Source of the DNA: Agarophyton chilense
Lineage: Eukaryota; Rhodophyta; Florideophyceae; Gracilariales; Gracilariaceae
Assembly (NCBI GenBank): GCA_030374765.1
Contig: JARGXX010000129.1
Coordinates: 806,001-870,000 of the forward strand
Direction of reading: 5' to 3'
DNA: 64,000 nt
The position numbers and the translations under genes are program-made. Within the stretch, counting starts at the first letter, position 1. Each line of letters begins with the position of its first letter. Of the stretch, positions 1 through 9,793 are shown one piece after another. Under the pieces are notes generated by a model. The model had not been told where the DNA came from, searched no databases, and was given only the letters and a program-made list of their open reading frames with translations.

Positions 1-2
1 TC

Positions 3-833
3 GTGATAACCGAATGGGCCGTCCGCACCGCGGCATTTCTCCTCGCGGAGGTTTATGACCGATACCGGTTTTGGTACCTTCAACCGCGCGTGCGGGCTGC
101 CATGCGTCGCTTGGACATGCAAATCCCCCTTGGGGGTGTTACAAATTGCGAGGAGGTGGCGGCCCTACTCGATTGCATCGATTCCGTGCATTGGACCGAG
201 GTACCGCTTGAACAAAGCGGCCGCCACGATGGCGGAAGTGGCGGAAGTGGTCCCGGGCTAGGGAGAAATACCCCGCTTGCGGGCGACTTCATATACTTCG
301 ACCCGTGGGAGCTCCGGGAGGTAGGCTGCGAAGAGGCGGAAGAGTACCGGGCGAGCCCGAGAGTCATTCCTGCGGGGCACCCGCGAGGGTTCGTCGACGC
401 CGATGAATATTATCCGGTGTACGATGAGAACGACCCCATGGTGGACAACGATCCGGACGGTCCGGCTAACGGCACTCCCTTCGGAGATGACGGGTATGAA
501 GCGAGGGGCGATCCCGAGGGCATGGAAGGCGTGGAGGTCCCGGTCCGGGGCGTGGGTGCGGGTCGCACGGCTACGCCGGAAGAGTTTAGTCCTCCGCGAG
601 AGGTTTCCCACCGCGCGGCTTCGCCGGTTTCCCATGTTCCGAACCCCGGGCCCTCGTCGGCAGGAGCGGGCGAAGGGCCTGCTGCAGGTTTGGACGAGGG
701 TGCGATCGTCGCCAATTTCCTCCGAGGAGTGGGTCTGAGCGTGAACGACACCTCCGGTGACCTTGCCGCGATGCAGGAGAAGCTTGTTACCCGCCTTGGC
801 AGAGTTCCTCCCTCGGATGGGGGCGATCGCTAA
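3..833 (+). CDS. antisense ORF downstream of gypsy pol, 5' truncated
   Basis: This is a 276-residue open frame on the strand opposite to gag and pol. It starts with GTG only because the window begins there, so the real N terminus is outside. The first 60 residues are aromatic- and Arg-rich (FWYLQPRVRAAMRRLDM). The middle is Asp/Glu/Gly/Pro-rich with a run of acidic DP/DE motifs. The C terminus (EGAIVANFLRGVGLSVND) could form an amphipathic helix. No family is recognised. The base composition matches the element. Position and orientation recall the antisense ORFs known between pol and the 3' LTR of some plant Tat-lineage elements, but no homology to them is claimed. High GC makes chance ORFs longer, so coding status is uncertain. 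The second gypsy copy in the window also has an ORF in this position. Confidence 0.5.
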   Translation: MITEWAVRTAAFLLAEVYDRYRFWYLQPRVRAAMRRLDMQIPLGGVTNCEEVAALLDCIDSVHWTEVPLEQSGRHDGGSGGSGPGLGRNTPLAGDFIYFDPWELREVGCEEAEEYRASPRVIPAGHPRGFVDADEYYPVYDENDPMVDNDPDGPANGTPFGDDGYEARGDPEGMEGVEVPVRGVGAGRTATPEEFSPPREVSHRAASPVSHVPNPGPSSAGAGEGPAAGLDEGAIVANFLRGVGLSVNDTSGDLAAMQEKLVTRLGRVPPSDGGDR

Positions 834-1211
834 CAGTCGGTCCCACCGGGTCGCGCAGCGAAGGCGCTCTTTGCGACATAGACGTAGTAAAAGTGACCGT
901 TGTCTTAATTACTCCCCCATCTTCACGCGAAGCGCGGAAACATCCCCCGGGAATACGGGATGGCCATGGCCAATGAATATCTGGTCAACCGGTGGCTAGG
1001 TCCGCGGCGCGGTGAGCGGCTGGTTTTCCAGTGTAGTTTAGCAGCAGCACGAACAGGGCGAACGTCCATCCCGATGGGAAAACCGTGATCACGGGATTTA
1101 GCCAGTGTTCTGGATGAAAACCATCTAGTGTGGGTTGCCTACCCTGCGAGGAGGAACAAAGGCTGCTCGTCTCCATTCCACCTTGGTGGTTGTTTCCGTG
1201 TGGACGGGGAT

Positions 1212-4200
1212 CTAACCAACCTGGGCGTTACACAGCGTAGCTGGAGTCGCGGTACCCGCTTGGCGGTGATATCGTACCACCTGGGAACGGGGAAGATGCT
1301 CGATTGGCTCGTCGGAGTTAAACGAAGCATCGTATCCGTACCAACGGACGAGGTATTGTAAAGTCCCGCTTTCGTCGTACGAGTGCCCGAGGATTCGGTC
1401 GACCACATACTCTTGTATGTATACTTCCCGGCCCTGCCGTGTGGTGGTAACACCAGCCGAAGTCTCGGTGGGTTCCCCGCTGGGGTAGTTCCCGTTGGAC
1501 AGGCGTTCCGCGCTTTCCTCCCGGTAATCCGGTCGTACCGCGAGTCTGCGGTTATCCCGTCGTAAACTACCGCTATTGCGGGATAGCGTCTCCGCTGCAG
1601 CGGGTGTCTGCCGTGCACGCGGGGGTGTGGTCGGGTCAAGTGCCGCCTGAGACGGATGGCGGGCACGTGCTGTGCGATCCGCCTCCCCAGCGGGGTCCGT
1701 GGCCCAGCACGAGCGGGCTGACACTTCGCTCGCCGTGGGACGCCGCTCGGCGGGCGCCGGCTCTTCCCCTCGGGGGGTGTCGCCGTGATGCGCCGCGCGC
1801 GAGGTCTCAAAAAATTCACCCTTTTTTGGGGCAGCATTTTTTGAAAAAATTGCTTTGCCATCGGGCGCCGCGCGCGAGCCCTCAAAACATTCACCCTTTC
1901 TGGGGCCAGGATTTTTTTTCAAAAATCCTTCCTTTCCACGGGCAGACTTCCCATTTCCAACGTGTGCGTCTCCCGGCTTTGCCGGTACTTGACTCTCCCC
2001 AGCGCCAGGGTCGGCTGTAACGCTTTTCGTGCGTTCTCGTGATCGTGGCATGTGCTGCTCCGAGCGCACCCCTGTGGGGAGATGACGTCCGTCCGCGGCG
2101 GTAATTTCCGGTGCGGCCGGTTGACCATTTCCTTGACGGGTTCCATGACTTTGAACGTCCCCTGCGGGGCTGCGCGGGCCAAGTCCAGGCGTTGGCGTGC
2201 CCACTGTGGCTGACTTTTCCGCACTGCGGATAGTTGCGTCCAGCTTCACTTGTTCTTCAGACAGTTTAAGGCGCGAGCCTTCCGTCAGCGACGGTGGGTG
2301 TTCCTGAGAACCAGGTGTGGCTTCATCGTCGCGTGCCGCGTTCGCGGGAGTGGGCGTAGCTTCTGGCGGGATGCCCGATTGAGTAGAGCTGCGTGACATC
2401 CGTTGCGACGGCGAAGATTGCTCCGAACGGAGATGTCCCTCCCCCTCCCGAGGTGGAGCCACGGAGGGCAGCGAGCGAACCGCATGGCGGGAGTAGATCC
2501 CCGGTCGAGTGAGACCGGTTGTTGGCTGGCGAGAAAAGCCAGCCGGTGCCGACACAGTCGGCGGGCCATCTACTAGGTATGGTAGGTCCGAAAATCCCCG
2601 GGTGGGGTGAGGCAGAACGCTGGGGCGTTCAAGTGCCAGGGTACCCGGTGTTGCTGATGTCGGTGGAACCCCCGAGTCCTGCTCTGCAGGTGGTTGTAAA
2701 ATAACCGCAGGAGAGGCAGGCGGAGCCAAGGTAACCCGGTCACGGGAGAGTCGTTCGTGATTGTCTCCCATTTCCACGACGACCGTTGTCGGAGTGACCG
2801 AGATAACCTTGAATGGTCCGTCCGCCACAGGAGAGAGCTTATGGCGTTTCTCCCTTTCGGGGTTATAGTATTCCTTACGTACGAACACGCGGTCGCCAGC
2901 CTTCAATGGGTGGGGGCGCTCCCGCCGTAGACGGAGATCAAAATCCCGCTTGTAGGCGGCTTGGGCGCGCGCCATTGCCTTCCGTGCGGCCGGTACCAGC
3001 CTGGTCAGCCATGTTTTCCAGCGTTGCCGGAAGTCACCCACTGATGGGAAGGAGTCCAGCGTAGCTTGGGGTTCGAGGGCCACTGGTGGTGGGGTCCTCG
3101 ACAACACCAATTGGAATGGGGAAACCCCGGTAGTCCGGTGCACTTGCGTATTATACGCGAAGGTGATAGCGTCCGTGTATAAGTCCCAAGTTTTTGGGTG
3201 GTCAGCGACGTAGGAGCGGAGCGAAGCCAGCATGGTCCGGTTAAACCGTTCAACTTGCCCATTACATTGGGGATGGTAAGTCGTCGTAAACAGGTTTTTG
3301 ACATCCAGGATGCGGCAGACATCCTGGAAGAACTGCGACGCAAACTGCTTTCCGTTATCGGACAATAACTCCACAGGAGGGCCATAAACGAAGATCCAGT
3401 GCGTGACGAAAGCTTCCGCCACGGTGTAGGCCGTAATCCTCCGTAGAGAGACTGTCCGAACCAGCTTCGAGAAGCGATCCGTGATAACGAGTAGGAACTT
3501 CTTCCCACGCTTCGTGGCGACTAATGGCCCGAGGATGTCGATAGCGACAAATTCGAGGGGCGCCCTTGCGGGGAATAGGTGCAACTTCTTCGCGTTCCGA
3601 CGGAGTTTGACCCGGTTCTTGGCACATTGCGTGCAGAAGCGCACAGTTGCATAGCAATCAACCGCCATTGCGGGCCAGTAGAAGTCCCTTCTGAGGGTCA
3701 GGTAGAGTTTTCTTCCGCCGGCATGGCCGCTGACTTTCGCAAAGTGCGAGAGGTGTAGTACCCTTGTCTGCAAGGAGTGTGGCACCACGACTTGTGGGGT
3801 GTTTTCGACGGTACGGATTAGGTAACCGACGTCATTTACCTCAAACGGGAGGGTTTCACCACCGTTAAGGCGGGCGCGTACTTCCGCGCAAAACGGGTCT
3901 GCAAACTGCTTTCGGATCAGTTCCTCCGGTTGGATGGGTACAAAATTTCCCGGTACGGGGTTCTTCGTGGGGTCCTCGCTCGAAGCGAGGATAGCGTCAA
4001 AGTCAGCGTCTGTTTCCCAGTCATTTGGCCACTCAGGATCACTCGGGTCCGGCGCTGCCGGTTTCGGTTTCTCCATTGTGAAGCATGGTATATCGTCATC
4101 TTCCGTTGGGAGTGCCTCCCCATTCGTGGGTAACCGGGACAGGGCGTCGGCCTGAGTGTTTTGCGCTCCTTTCTTGTATACGACCTCGAAGTCGTATTCC

Positions 4201-6599
4201 GCTAGGCGGAGCCTCCACCGCATGAGGCGGCCCGATGGGTCGGAGATGTTCATCAACCACCTCAATGAGGAGTGATCCGTGTAAACGGTGAAGTGAACGC
4301 CTAGAAGATAGGGACGGAGCGTGCTGAGTGCCCATACTACGGCTAGGCATTCCTTCTCCGAGACGGAGTAATTCCGTTCGTGCACGTTGAGTGAGCGTGA
4401 CCAATACCCGATTGGATGGCGTTCTCCGTCTGGGGTGGTTTGGAAAAGAGCGCAACCAACTTGGTAGTCGCTCGAATCCGTATCCACCGAGTACGGAAGG
4501 TCCGGTTGGGGCAACGATAAGATCGGCGCTGAGGTGACAGCCTCCTTTAAGGAGTTAAAGGCATCCACCTGGGGGGCTGTCAGGGGGTCCAGTTTTGGCG
4601 GTTGGCCTTTCCGCAACAGGGCATTCAGCGGCGCTGCAGTGTCCGAAAAGTTCGGGATGAACCGTCGGTAGACGTTGACAAGTCCCAAGAAGGAGCGGAG
4701 CTCCGTTTGCGTCCTAGGTTGTTTTGCCTCGACGAGGGATTTAACTCGAGCCTTCTCGATCATGAGCTGCCCTGGGCGGATAATGTGCCCAAGGTACTTC
4801 ACGGTGTCCGTGAAAAACTCGCACTTCCTCAGCTTGAGGGTAATCCCAGCATCTCGTAACACGGTGAGAACGTCCCTTACATGGGTGAGATGGTCCTCGA
4901 GATTATCTGAGAAGACGATGATGTCATCCAGATAAACGAGACACGTCCGCCACTTAAAGCGGTTGAGCAGGATGTCAATCGCTCGTTGAAATGTGGCCGG
5001 GGCGTTGGTGAGGCCGAAAGGCATCCGCTTGAAGCGGTACGATCCTGCGTGGCAGACGAAGGCGGTCTTGTCACGATCGCTCTCCCGAACGGGAACTTGC
5101 CAATACCCCCAATTTTCATCCAACGCCGTGAACACGGTTGCTCTCCCAAGGGAGTCAATACATTCGTCCATACGAGGGATGGGATACGTATCCCGTACCG
5201 TGACGGCATTGAGCCGACGATAATCGATACAGAAACGCCAGGTTCCGTCGCTCTTGAGAACCAGGACCACTGGGGAAGCCCACGGCGATTGAGCCGGTTC
5301 TATCACTCCGGCTCGGAGCATTTTCTCCACTTGGAGCTGTTCCTCCTCGCGAGCCTTTGGGCCTGCCCTGTAAGGGGGTTCCGAGCAAGGACGTGAGTTC
5401 GGCAGCAAATCTATCCGATGTTCCGTCGTGTTAATCTCTCCTGAGGAGCCATCCCACATAGTGGTGAATTCTCGCAACATGCCGCGTAGCCGTTCGCGAT
5501 GCGAGTCTGGCACGTGGCCGAGGTCAAGGTTCTCCAGTGCCTTCAGGGCATCGGTTTCCCTGGTGTCTTCGGGCTCTGGTAATCCTGTAACAGGCAGTGA
5601 CTCCGAGTTTTTCGGCGTGGCGGACTCCGCTCCCCCCTTCCCAGACGAAGAGACGACGTCGTCGGTGCGGTCGTCCTTGGGGACTGAGATCCCGAGAACA
5701 TCGGCGGCGGTGGTCTTCGTCGGAAGCATGGCCAATGGGTGCGGGGTGACCGAGCCAATTACTTGGTTCTTCACCAGATACTGGGGGGTACTGCCAAGGT
5801 TGGCGACTAGGAGCCGGAAGGGTACATCCGGAGTCACATTGACAATTCCGTTTGCGACGACCAATTGATATTTCTCGTACAACGAGGCAAGGGGTTGGAT
5901 AACCCGGAGACCGTGTTGACGGGAATTGACCTGCACCATAACCTGAGTCTCAGGAGGTATCGCAACCGATACAGCAACACGAAGCTTGGTAGACTGCCGC
6001 TGGGCGGGTGGCGGTTCTTGCGCAGCAGGTAACGGTACTTGCTTTGGCGATGCCCGCTTCGGCGGTTTCCGAACTATGGCGACGGTGGAGCCGTCGTCGA
6101 GTTCGATTATCCTCTGACGAGGTCTGATGGCCTCGACAAACCTGTCGCAGTAGTCACAGCCCAGTATTACTGGGGTAGCCAGGGTGCGGCACACCACGAA
6201 GTCGAGCTTCACCACCGAGGTGCCCAGCCTCACGACCAAAGTGATGGTCCCTACCGTTTTCAACGGGTTATTATTCGCATCAGCGACGTCGGGAACCGCT
6301 TCGGAGCGAATGTGAGACCGCAGTAGCGGGGGTAAAGCACTCTCGACGATGAAGTTCGGGCCAGCACCTATGTCCAGGACTGTTAAGTATCTCACCAAAA
6401 ACTGGGGGCTCAGGCCAAGGTCGGCGTAAACTTTATAGTTTCGCTTGGCCATCACCATGACTCGATCCGGGATCCGGTTATTCTTCACCCGTATCCACGG
6501 TCGACGCAAAACACCGAGGTGTTCCGAGTCCGCGTCAGCGGTGTCCTTCCTCGAGAGGATCTTCACCGGGGAGCGAGGCGATGACGCCTCGGGCGTCAA
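1212..6599 (-). CDS. Ty3/gypsy Pol polyprotein with C-terminal chromodomain
   Basis: This 1795-residue polyprotein copies element RNA into DNA and integrates it. Domains in order: a retropepsin-like protease with DIGAG at about residues 76-80; reverse transcriptase with the YLDD active site near 555; RNase H ending in ADALSRLP; an integrase zinc finger (HLSH, CTQC); an integrase core with FVAIDILG near 1020, LLSDNGKQF near 1080 and GQVERFNRT near 1116; a GPF module (DGPFKVI) near 1258; a disordered linker of about 470 residues; and a chromodomain (YLVRWYGYD) at about 1730-1780. The first codon used here is TTG. The frame is open further upstream across the gag stop, so translation probably enters by frameshifting. 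The chromodomain normally follows the GPY/F module closely, and the long linker is unusual. No internal stop is present. Confidence 0.93.
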   Translation of the reverse strand: MTPEASSPRSPVKILSRKDTADADSEHLGVLRRPWIRVKNNRIPDRVMVMAKRNYKVYADLGLSPQFLVRYLTVLDIGAGPNFIVESALPPLLRSHIRSEAVPDVADANNNPLKTVGTITLVVRLGTSVVKLDFVVCRTLATPVILGCDYCDRFVEAIRPRQRIIELDDGSTVAIVRKPPKRASPKQVPLPAAQEPPPAQRQSTKLRVAVSVAIPPETQVMVQVNSRQHGLRVIQPLASLYEKYQLVVANGIVNVTPDVPFRLLVANLGSTPQYLVKNQVIGSVTPHPLAMLPTKTTAADVLGISVPKDDRTDDVVSSSGKGGAESATPKNSESLPVTGLPEPEDTRETDALKALENLDLGHVPDSHRERLRGMLREFTTMWDGSSGEINTTEHRIDLLPNSRPCSEPPYRAGPKAREEEQLQVEKMLRAGVIEPAQSPWASPVVLVLKSDGTWRFCIDYRRLNAVTVRDTYPIPRMDECIDSLGRATVFTALDENWGYWQVPVRESDRDKTAFVCHAGSYRFKRMPFGLTNAPATFQRAIDILLNRFKWRTCLVYLDDIIVFSDNLEDHLTHVRDVLTVLRDAGITLKLRKCEFFTDTVKYLGHIIRPGQLMIEKARVKSLVEAKQPRTQTELRSFLGLVNVYRRFIPNFSDTAAPLNALLRKGQPPKLDPLTAPQVDAFNSLKEAVTSAPILSLPQPDLPYSVDTDSSDYQVGCALFQTTPDGERHPIGYWSRSLNVHERNYSVSEKECLAVVWALSTLRPYLLGVHFTVYTDHSSLRWLMNISDPSGRLMRWRLRLAEYDFEVVYKKGAQNTQADALSRLPTNGEALPTEDDDIPCFTMEKPKPAAPDPSDPEWPNDWETDADFDAILASSEDPTKNPVPGNFVPIQPEELIRKQFADPFCAEVRARLNGGETLPFEVNDVGYLIRTVENTPQVVVPHSLQTRVLHLSHFAKVSGHAGGRKLYLTLRRDFYWPAMAVDCYATVRFCTQCAKNRVKLRRNAKKLHLFPARAPLEFVAIDILGPLVATKRGKKFLLVITDRFSKLVRTVSLRRITAYTVAEAFVTHWIFVYGPPVELLSDNGKQFASQFFQDVCRILDVKNLFTTTYHPQCNGQVERFNRTMLASLRSYVADHPKTWDLYTDAITFAYNTQVHRTTGVSPFQLVLSRTPPPVALEPQATLDSFPSVGDFRQRWKTWLTRLVPAARKAMARAQAAYKRDFDLRLRRERPHPLKAGDRVFVRKEYYNPEREKRHKLSPVADGPFKVISVTPTTVVVEMGDNHERLSRDRVTLAPPASPAVILQPPAEQDSGVPPTSATPGTLALERPSVLPHPTRGFSDLPYLVDGPPTVSAPAGFSRQPTTGLTRPGIYSRHAVRSLPSVAPPREGEGHLRSEQSSPSQRMSRSSTQSGIPPEATPTPANAARDDEATPGSQEHPPSLTEGSRLKLSEEQVKLDATIRSAEKSATVGTPTPGLGPRSPAGDVQSHGTRQGNGQPAAPEITAADGRHLPTGVRSEQHMPRSRERTKSVTADPGAGESQVPAKPGDAHVGNGKSARGKEGFLKKNPGPRKGECFEGSRAAPDGKAIFSKNAAPKKGEFFETSRAAHHGDTPRGEEPAPAERRPTASEVSARSCWATDPAGEADRTARARHPSQAALDPTTPPRARQTPAAAETLSRNSGSLRRDNRRLAVRPDYREESAERLSNGNYPSGEPTETSAGVTTTRQGREVYIQEYVVDRILGHSYDESGTLQYLVRWYGYDASFNSDEPIEHLPRSQVVRYHRQAGTATPATLCNAQVG
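1788..1937 (-). repeat. 75-bp tandem duplication inside the Pol linker
   Basis: Two adjacent copies of about 75 bp begin at the repeated string CGCCGCGCGC (about 1791 and 1866). They encode two successive 25-residue units, each with an (R/K)KGE(C/F)FE core followed by SRAA. They lie in the low-complexity linker between integrase and chromodomain. The period is a multiple of three, so the frame is preserved. Confidence 0.8.
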
Positions 6600-6646
6600 C
6601 AGTCTCGATTCTGAGGACGCCCCTCCAGAAGAGGAGACTCCCCCAA

Positions 6647-6658
6647 TTAGTTTTCCTG
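6647..6658 (-). promoter_or_regulatory. gag/pol overlap, candidate -1 frameshift site
   Basis: On the minus strand the gag frame ends CAG GAA AAC TAA. The pol frame is open across this stop in the -1 frame, and no ATG is available for pol nearby. The heptamer GGAAAAC (about 6656-6650) directly before the stop is one base from the classical slippery form GGGAAAC. A G-rich stretch follows that could form a short stem. The overlap is seen directly. Its use as a programmed frameshift is inferred. Confidence 0.55.
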
Positions 6659-8809
6659 AGCGGGATCCGCTTGCGGCGGTTGCTCAGGGTCCTCGACCAC
6701 CAAGGCATTAGCCCGTTGATCGCGGTTTCCCGCATTAGCGGCGTTTGGACCGCCAATGGCGGGTGGACCGTTGTCGTGCGGGGCCTGTCTAGCCGGTTGT
6801 ACCGGAACATACCTTGCAGAGGTGGCGGTGGGCAGGGCGAGCGAAAAGTCCGTTTTAGCGCGGAGGTATGAAGCGACGGGCACGGTTTGCTTCTCCTGCG
6901 GCGTCAGGGCCTCATAATTCCCCACCACTTTGGGCATATCCCTCAAAGAGAGGAGACACTGGGGTGAGGTGTGGCCGTGCAAATAGCAAAGGTGGCAGAT
7001 GAGTGCCGGCCTCGGCCGCGGGTTTGCATTCCGATTATCGGCAAAACGCACCCCTTGGCGGGTATCCATCCATCCTGGCCGTTGGAAACGAGTTTGACCT
7101 CCCGCATGCGGGACTCTTGGCGGCGGAACACGGCCGTTCCCCGCATACAGAAGCGAGCCCTGCTGTGCGGTGTCAAACGAATCCGTAGTAGACGGCAAGT
7201 CCGTGGTCGGGATAGAGATCCCATCCTCGTGGGCGAGTTGCACGTTGTCGTACCCCTGCGGGGGCTTGTCATCCGCTAAAAGAGAGAGGGATGGAGAGCG
7301 GTCCTCCACCAACAATGCCTTGGTAGGCTTCAACCTCGCTTGAGGAACGCGTGCACGCAGTGCGTCACCCTCCGCCTTGGCGGTTTGGATAAGCTCGAGA
7401 TAGGTGATTCTCGGCTTATCCTCCCGGCGACGGGCCACGAGTGTTTTGATGGCGGGGTTGAGCCCGTCGATAAACATCGTGCAGCGCTCCCTTGCGGGAT
7501 AAACGTTCCCACAACGGTGGAAGGCCTTGTTGAGGCGTACCGAATACTCGGTTTCCGTCTCGCCTTGGCGTTGACGTGTATCTCGCAGGGCGAGGATCGC
7601 GGAATGAATTGCTTCATTCGTCGCGTATGACCTCAGTAGATACTGGACGGCTTCGGGCCAACAGGAAACTCCTCCCTCGGAGGCTCGCGATGATCCTCTA
7701 ACAGAGGTGTATTGGTCTTCGGCCATCCCCCGTAGGAAGTACGGTAACGCGATATAGGCTTGCCCTTCGTTCATGCCTAATATATCGGCTTCCGCTACAA
7801 AGCGGGCGAGGAAATCCAATACCAGGATTGGATCCTCTCCAGAAAAAGTCTGGTTCCGCAGGGAAAGCTGCATCCGTTTGATGCAGTCTTTCACCCTTCC
7901 CGTGCCACGGGGTGTACGGTCCAGCGAGGAATCCTCCAGCCGGTAGTACCGGTACGAGAGCAACTTCCGAAACTTCGGGTCGGTGGGTTTCAGCTGCTTT
8001 AACCCAGAATGCTTCCGGCCTTTCTGCCGCGACCGAATCGCACCTTCGGTGGCTGAGGACCGCTTGGAGCGGGAAGAGCGAGTGGGGCGCTCATTCTCCG
8101 AGGAGGAGTCCGTCGAGTTGGACCTCTCGGACCTGCTCCTACCAGAATCCGACGAGTCGGTGTCGGAGTCCGGGTACTTTCCCTTCCGCTTCCGGCGGTT
8201 CCTGCTGTTGCCGGCATGCTCGTCACGATGCGACACAGCGACCGGCTTTGCCGGAGTATCGTTGTCCATCAAGATGGTCTGTTCCAATGTCTCCAGGCGT
8301 GCGCAAACCCGATTGAATCGGTCATCAATTCCTTCAACGAAGGCAGGGGGTCTACCCAAACACTCTAACATTTCGTTGACATCCTCCCGTAAAGTACGGA
8401 GATCCTCAACAGTGCCCTTTGCAGGGGAGTCCTCCACGATCTCGCGGAGGGCCTTGAATTCCCCAACAAGGGCGTTGTGGGCGGTACGAAGGGTGCGCAC
8501 CTGATCCTCCAGGGAGGGACCCTGGGGGTTGTCGCCAACGTTTGCGGTAGGCAGGGGCACCGCAGCTGCGGGTTCTGACCGGGACACGGGAGGTGCGCCG
8601 GCAGCAGCCGAAGGAGCCCCACCGTCCATAACAGGTTGTGACCACGGGGGCAAAGGAAGGTTCCGGGATTCCCGGTTGCGGCTCGAAGGTCGAGAGCTAC
8701 TACCCCTCACGGGGATGCGCGAGACGAAGGGGTCGTCTGCGCGGTCCGAACCGGTTCGGGACCGACTTCGAGTGACGGCCCCATCGGTTTCATTGGGCTT
8801 CCGATTCAT
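6647..8809 (-). CDS. Ty3/gypsy Gag
   Basis: A 720-residue capsid/nucleocapsid precursor. The N-terminal third is basic and Ser/Arg-rich, with an RSRSRTGSDR start and a KRKGKYPDSDTDSSDSGRSR tract. The central part (about 340-480) matches the retrotransposon gag fold, with QGETETEYSVRLNKAFHRCG and ERCTMFIDGLNPAIKTLV. A single CX2CX4HX4C zinc knuckle (CHLCYLHGHTSPQC) lies near residue 610. It assembles the cytoplasmic particle that packages element RNA. The ORF is intact, starts with ATG and ends in the overlap with pol. The gag frame is distinct from the pol frame. Confidence 0.9.
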   Translation of the reverse strand: MNRKPNETDGAVTRSRSRTGSDRADDPFVSRIPVRGSSSRPSSRNRESRNLPLPPWSQPVMDGGAPSAAAGAPPVSRSEPAAAVPLPTANVGDNPQGPSLEDQVRTLRTAHNALVGEFKALREIVEDSPAKGTVEDLRTLREDVNEMLECLGRPPAFVEGIDDRFNRVCARLETLEQTILMDNDTPAKPVAVSHRDEHAGNSRNRRKRKGKYPDSDTDSSDSGRSRSERSNSTDSSSENERPTRSSRSKRSSATEGAIRSRQKGRKHSGLKQLKPTDPKFRKLLSYRYYRLEDSSLDRTPRGTGRVKDCIKRMQLSLRNQTFSGEDPILVLDFLARFVAEADILGMNEGQAYIALPYFLRGMAEDQYTSVRGSSRASEGGVSCWPEAVQYLLRSYATNEAIHSAILALRDTRQRQGETETEYSVRLNKAFHRCGNVYPARERCTMFIDGLNPAIKTLVARRREDKPRITYLELIQTAKAEGDALRARVPQARLKPTKALLVEDRSPSLSLLADDKPPQGYDNVQLAHEDGISIPTTDLPSTTDSFDTAQQGSLLYAGNGRVPPPRVPHAGGQTRFQRPGWMDTRQGVRFADNRNANPRPRPALICHLCYLHGHTSPQCLLSLRDMPKVVGNYEALTPQEKQTVPVASYLRAKTDFSLALPTATSARYVPVQPARQAPHDNGPPAIGGPNAANAGNRDQRANALVVEDPEQPPQADPAQEN

Positions 8810-9567
8810 CGGCGGTTACCCTTGAGAGGGATGAGAAAAACGGAACTTTCCGGGTCAACACTGACAAGACCTCAAACGAGGGAAACACACAAGTGGAACT
8901 CCTTTCTTTCTAAGTCGGGAGACCACTTTGTAGTGCAATGCCCGCGTGCGGGAAAACACCACGAAGACGCTCGGGATCTTCCTCCACGGAGGTAGCTGAG
9001 CGGAAAAGAGCCCTCCCAGAGGTGACAAGACTTAGCCGGGTTGTAAGGCCGGGGTCACCCGTCGCGACTTGCGCAGGGAGGTGAAGAAGGGCTCCTCTTG
9101 TGCGTGTGCCTCGGATTGAGGAAAAGGTCCACACGGTGGCCGTGATCCGACGCGTCGGTACAGCCGCAAATAGCGGGATGCTACCCGTAATCGGGGAACG
9201 AGGAAAAGGAAAAAGGGAAAAAGGGAGAAGGAGGGGGACGAGGGGCGATGGCACCGAGTCACGCGAGTGGCTCTGTATGATACGGCACAGCCGGAGACCA
9301 ACCCTTAACAAGGCGAAACACAACAAGAGTTGGAAAAACACTCCCAGCGATGGGTCTCTTTAGGCGGGCAAGGGGGATGGTCAACCCGAGTGCTACGCGC
9401 TACTCCTCGTGAGAGGTGATTAGCCCGCGTAGGCGGTAGAGACCAGAGCCAAACCCAGATCGGCAACCTTGGGGAAGATTGAGATCGGGACCCTTGATGG
9501 GGGAGTTTACTGGTGCGGCGGCCACTGCCGTCGCACTAAGTACTGTAGCTCCCCTAGTGTAATAACT
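8810..9567 (-). other. leader and probable 5' LTR of gypsy 1
   Basis: About 760 bp of GC-rich sequence upstream of gag with no convincing ORF. It must contain the primer binding site and the 5' LTR if the element is complete. The LTR ends cannot be fixed because the 3' LTR is not in the window. Purine-rich blocks occur near 9200-9240. Confidence 0.4.
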
Positions 9568-9600
9568 AAATAAATAAATAGATAAATAAAAAAATAAATA
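9561..9600. repeat. A/T-rich (AAAT)n simple repeat
   Basis: Forty bases of TAAATAAATAAATAG-type repeat lie at the transition from the GC-rich gypsy element to AT-richer flanking DNA. They may mark the insertion target or the element end. Confidence 0.8.
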
Positions 9601-9793
9601 GGGAGTTCCTATCCACCCACCTACTGTGGTCATAACTACACCTGCCAACCGTCCCACACGTGTAGACATTCCGGCATTCCGGTGAACGGTCATAGACTGT
9701 ACTCATATAATGAGCAAGTGCCGGATGTTCCGGAAAAATACAAAGTCCAAGAAAACCCCCTTCAGAGGGCGTGCACTTCATTTCCATATCATA

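Larger units (their letters stand above)
1..9567 (-). mobile_element. Ty3/gypsy LTR retrotransposon 1 (partial, 3' end off window)
   Basis: On the minus strand the order is leader, gag (8809-6647), pol (6599-1212), then an antisense ORF (3-833) that reaches the window edge. The pol order PR-RT-RH-IN-chromodomain is that of Ty3/gypsy (Metaviridae). I compared 833-1212 with 8810-9567 by eye and saw no shared sequence, so the 3' LTR probably lies outside the window and the antisense ORF sits inside the element. Both main ORFs are intact, so the copy is young or active. The right boundary is a guess, placed where high-GC sequence gives way to A/T simple sequence near 9560. The flanking target duplication cannot be seen. 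Confidence 0.85.

Noticed and set aside
833-1212. 3' LTR of gypsy 1 between pol and the antisense ORF
   Set aside because: No stretch here matches 8810-9567 by eye, so the LTR is thought to lie outside the window.
1139-1894. 251-aa Arg-rich minus-strand ORF
   Set aside because: Alternative frame of the Pol linker and chromodomain.
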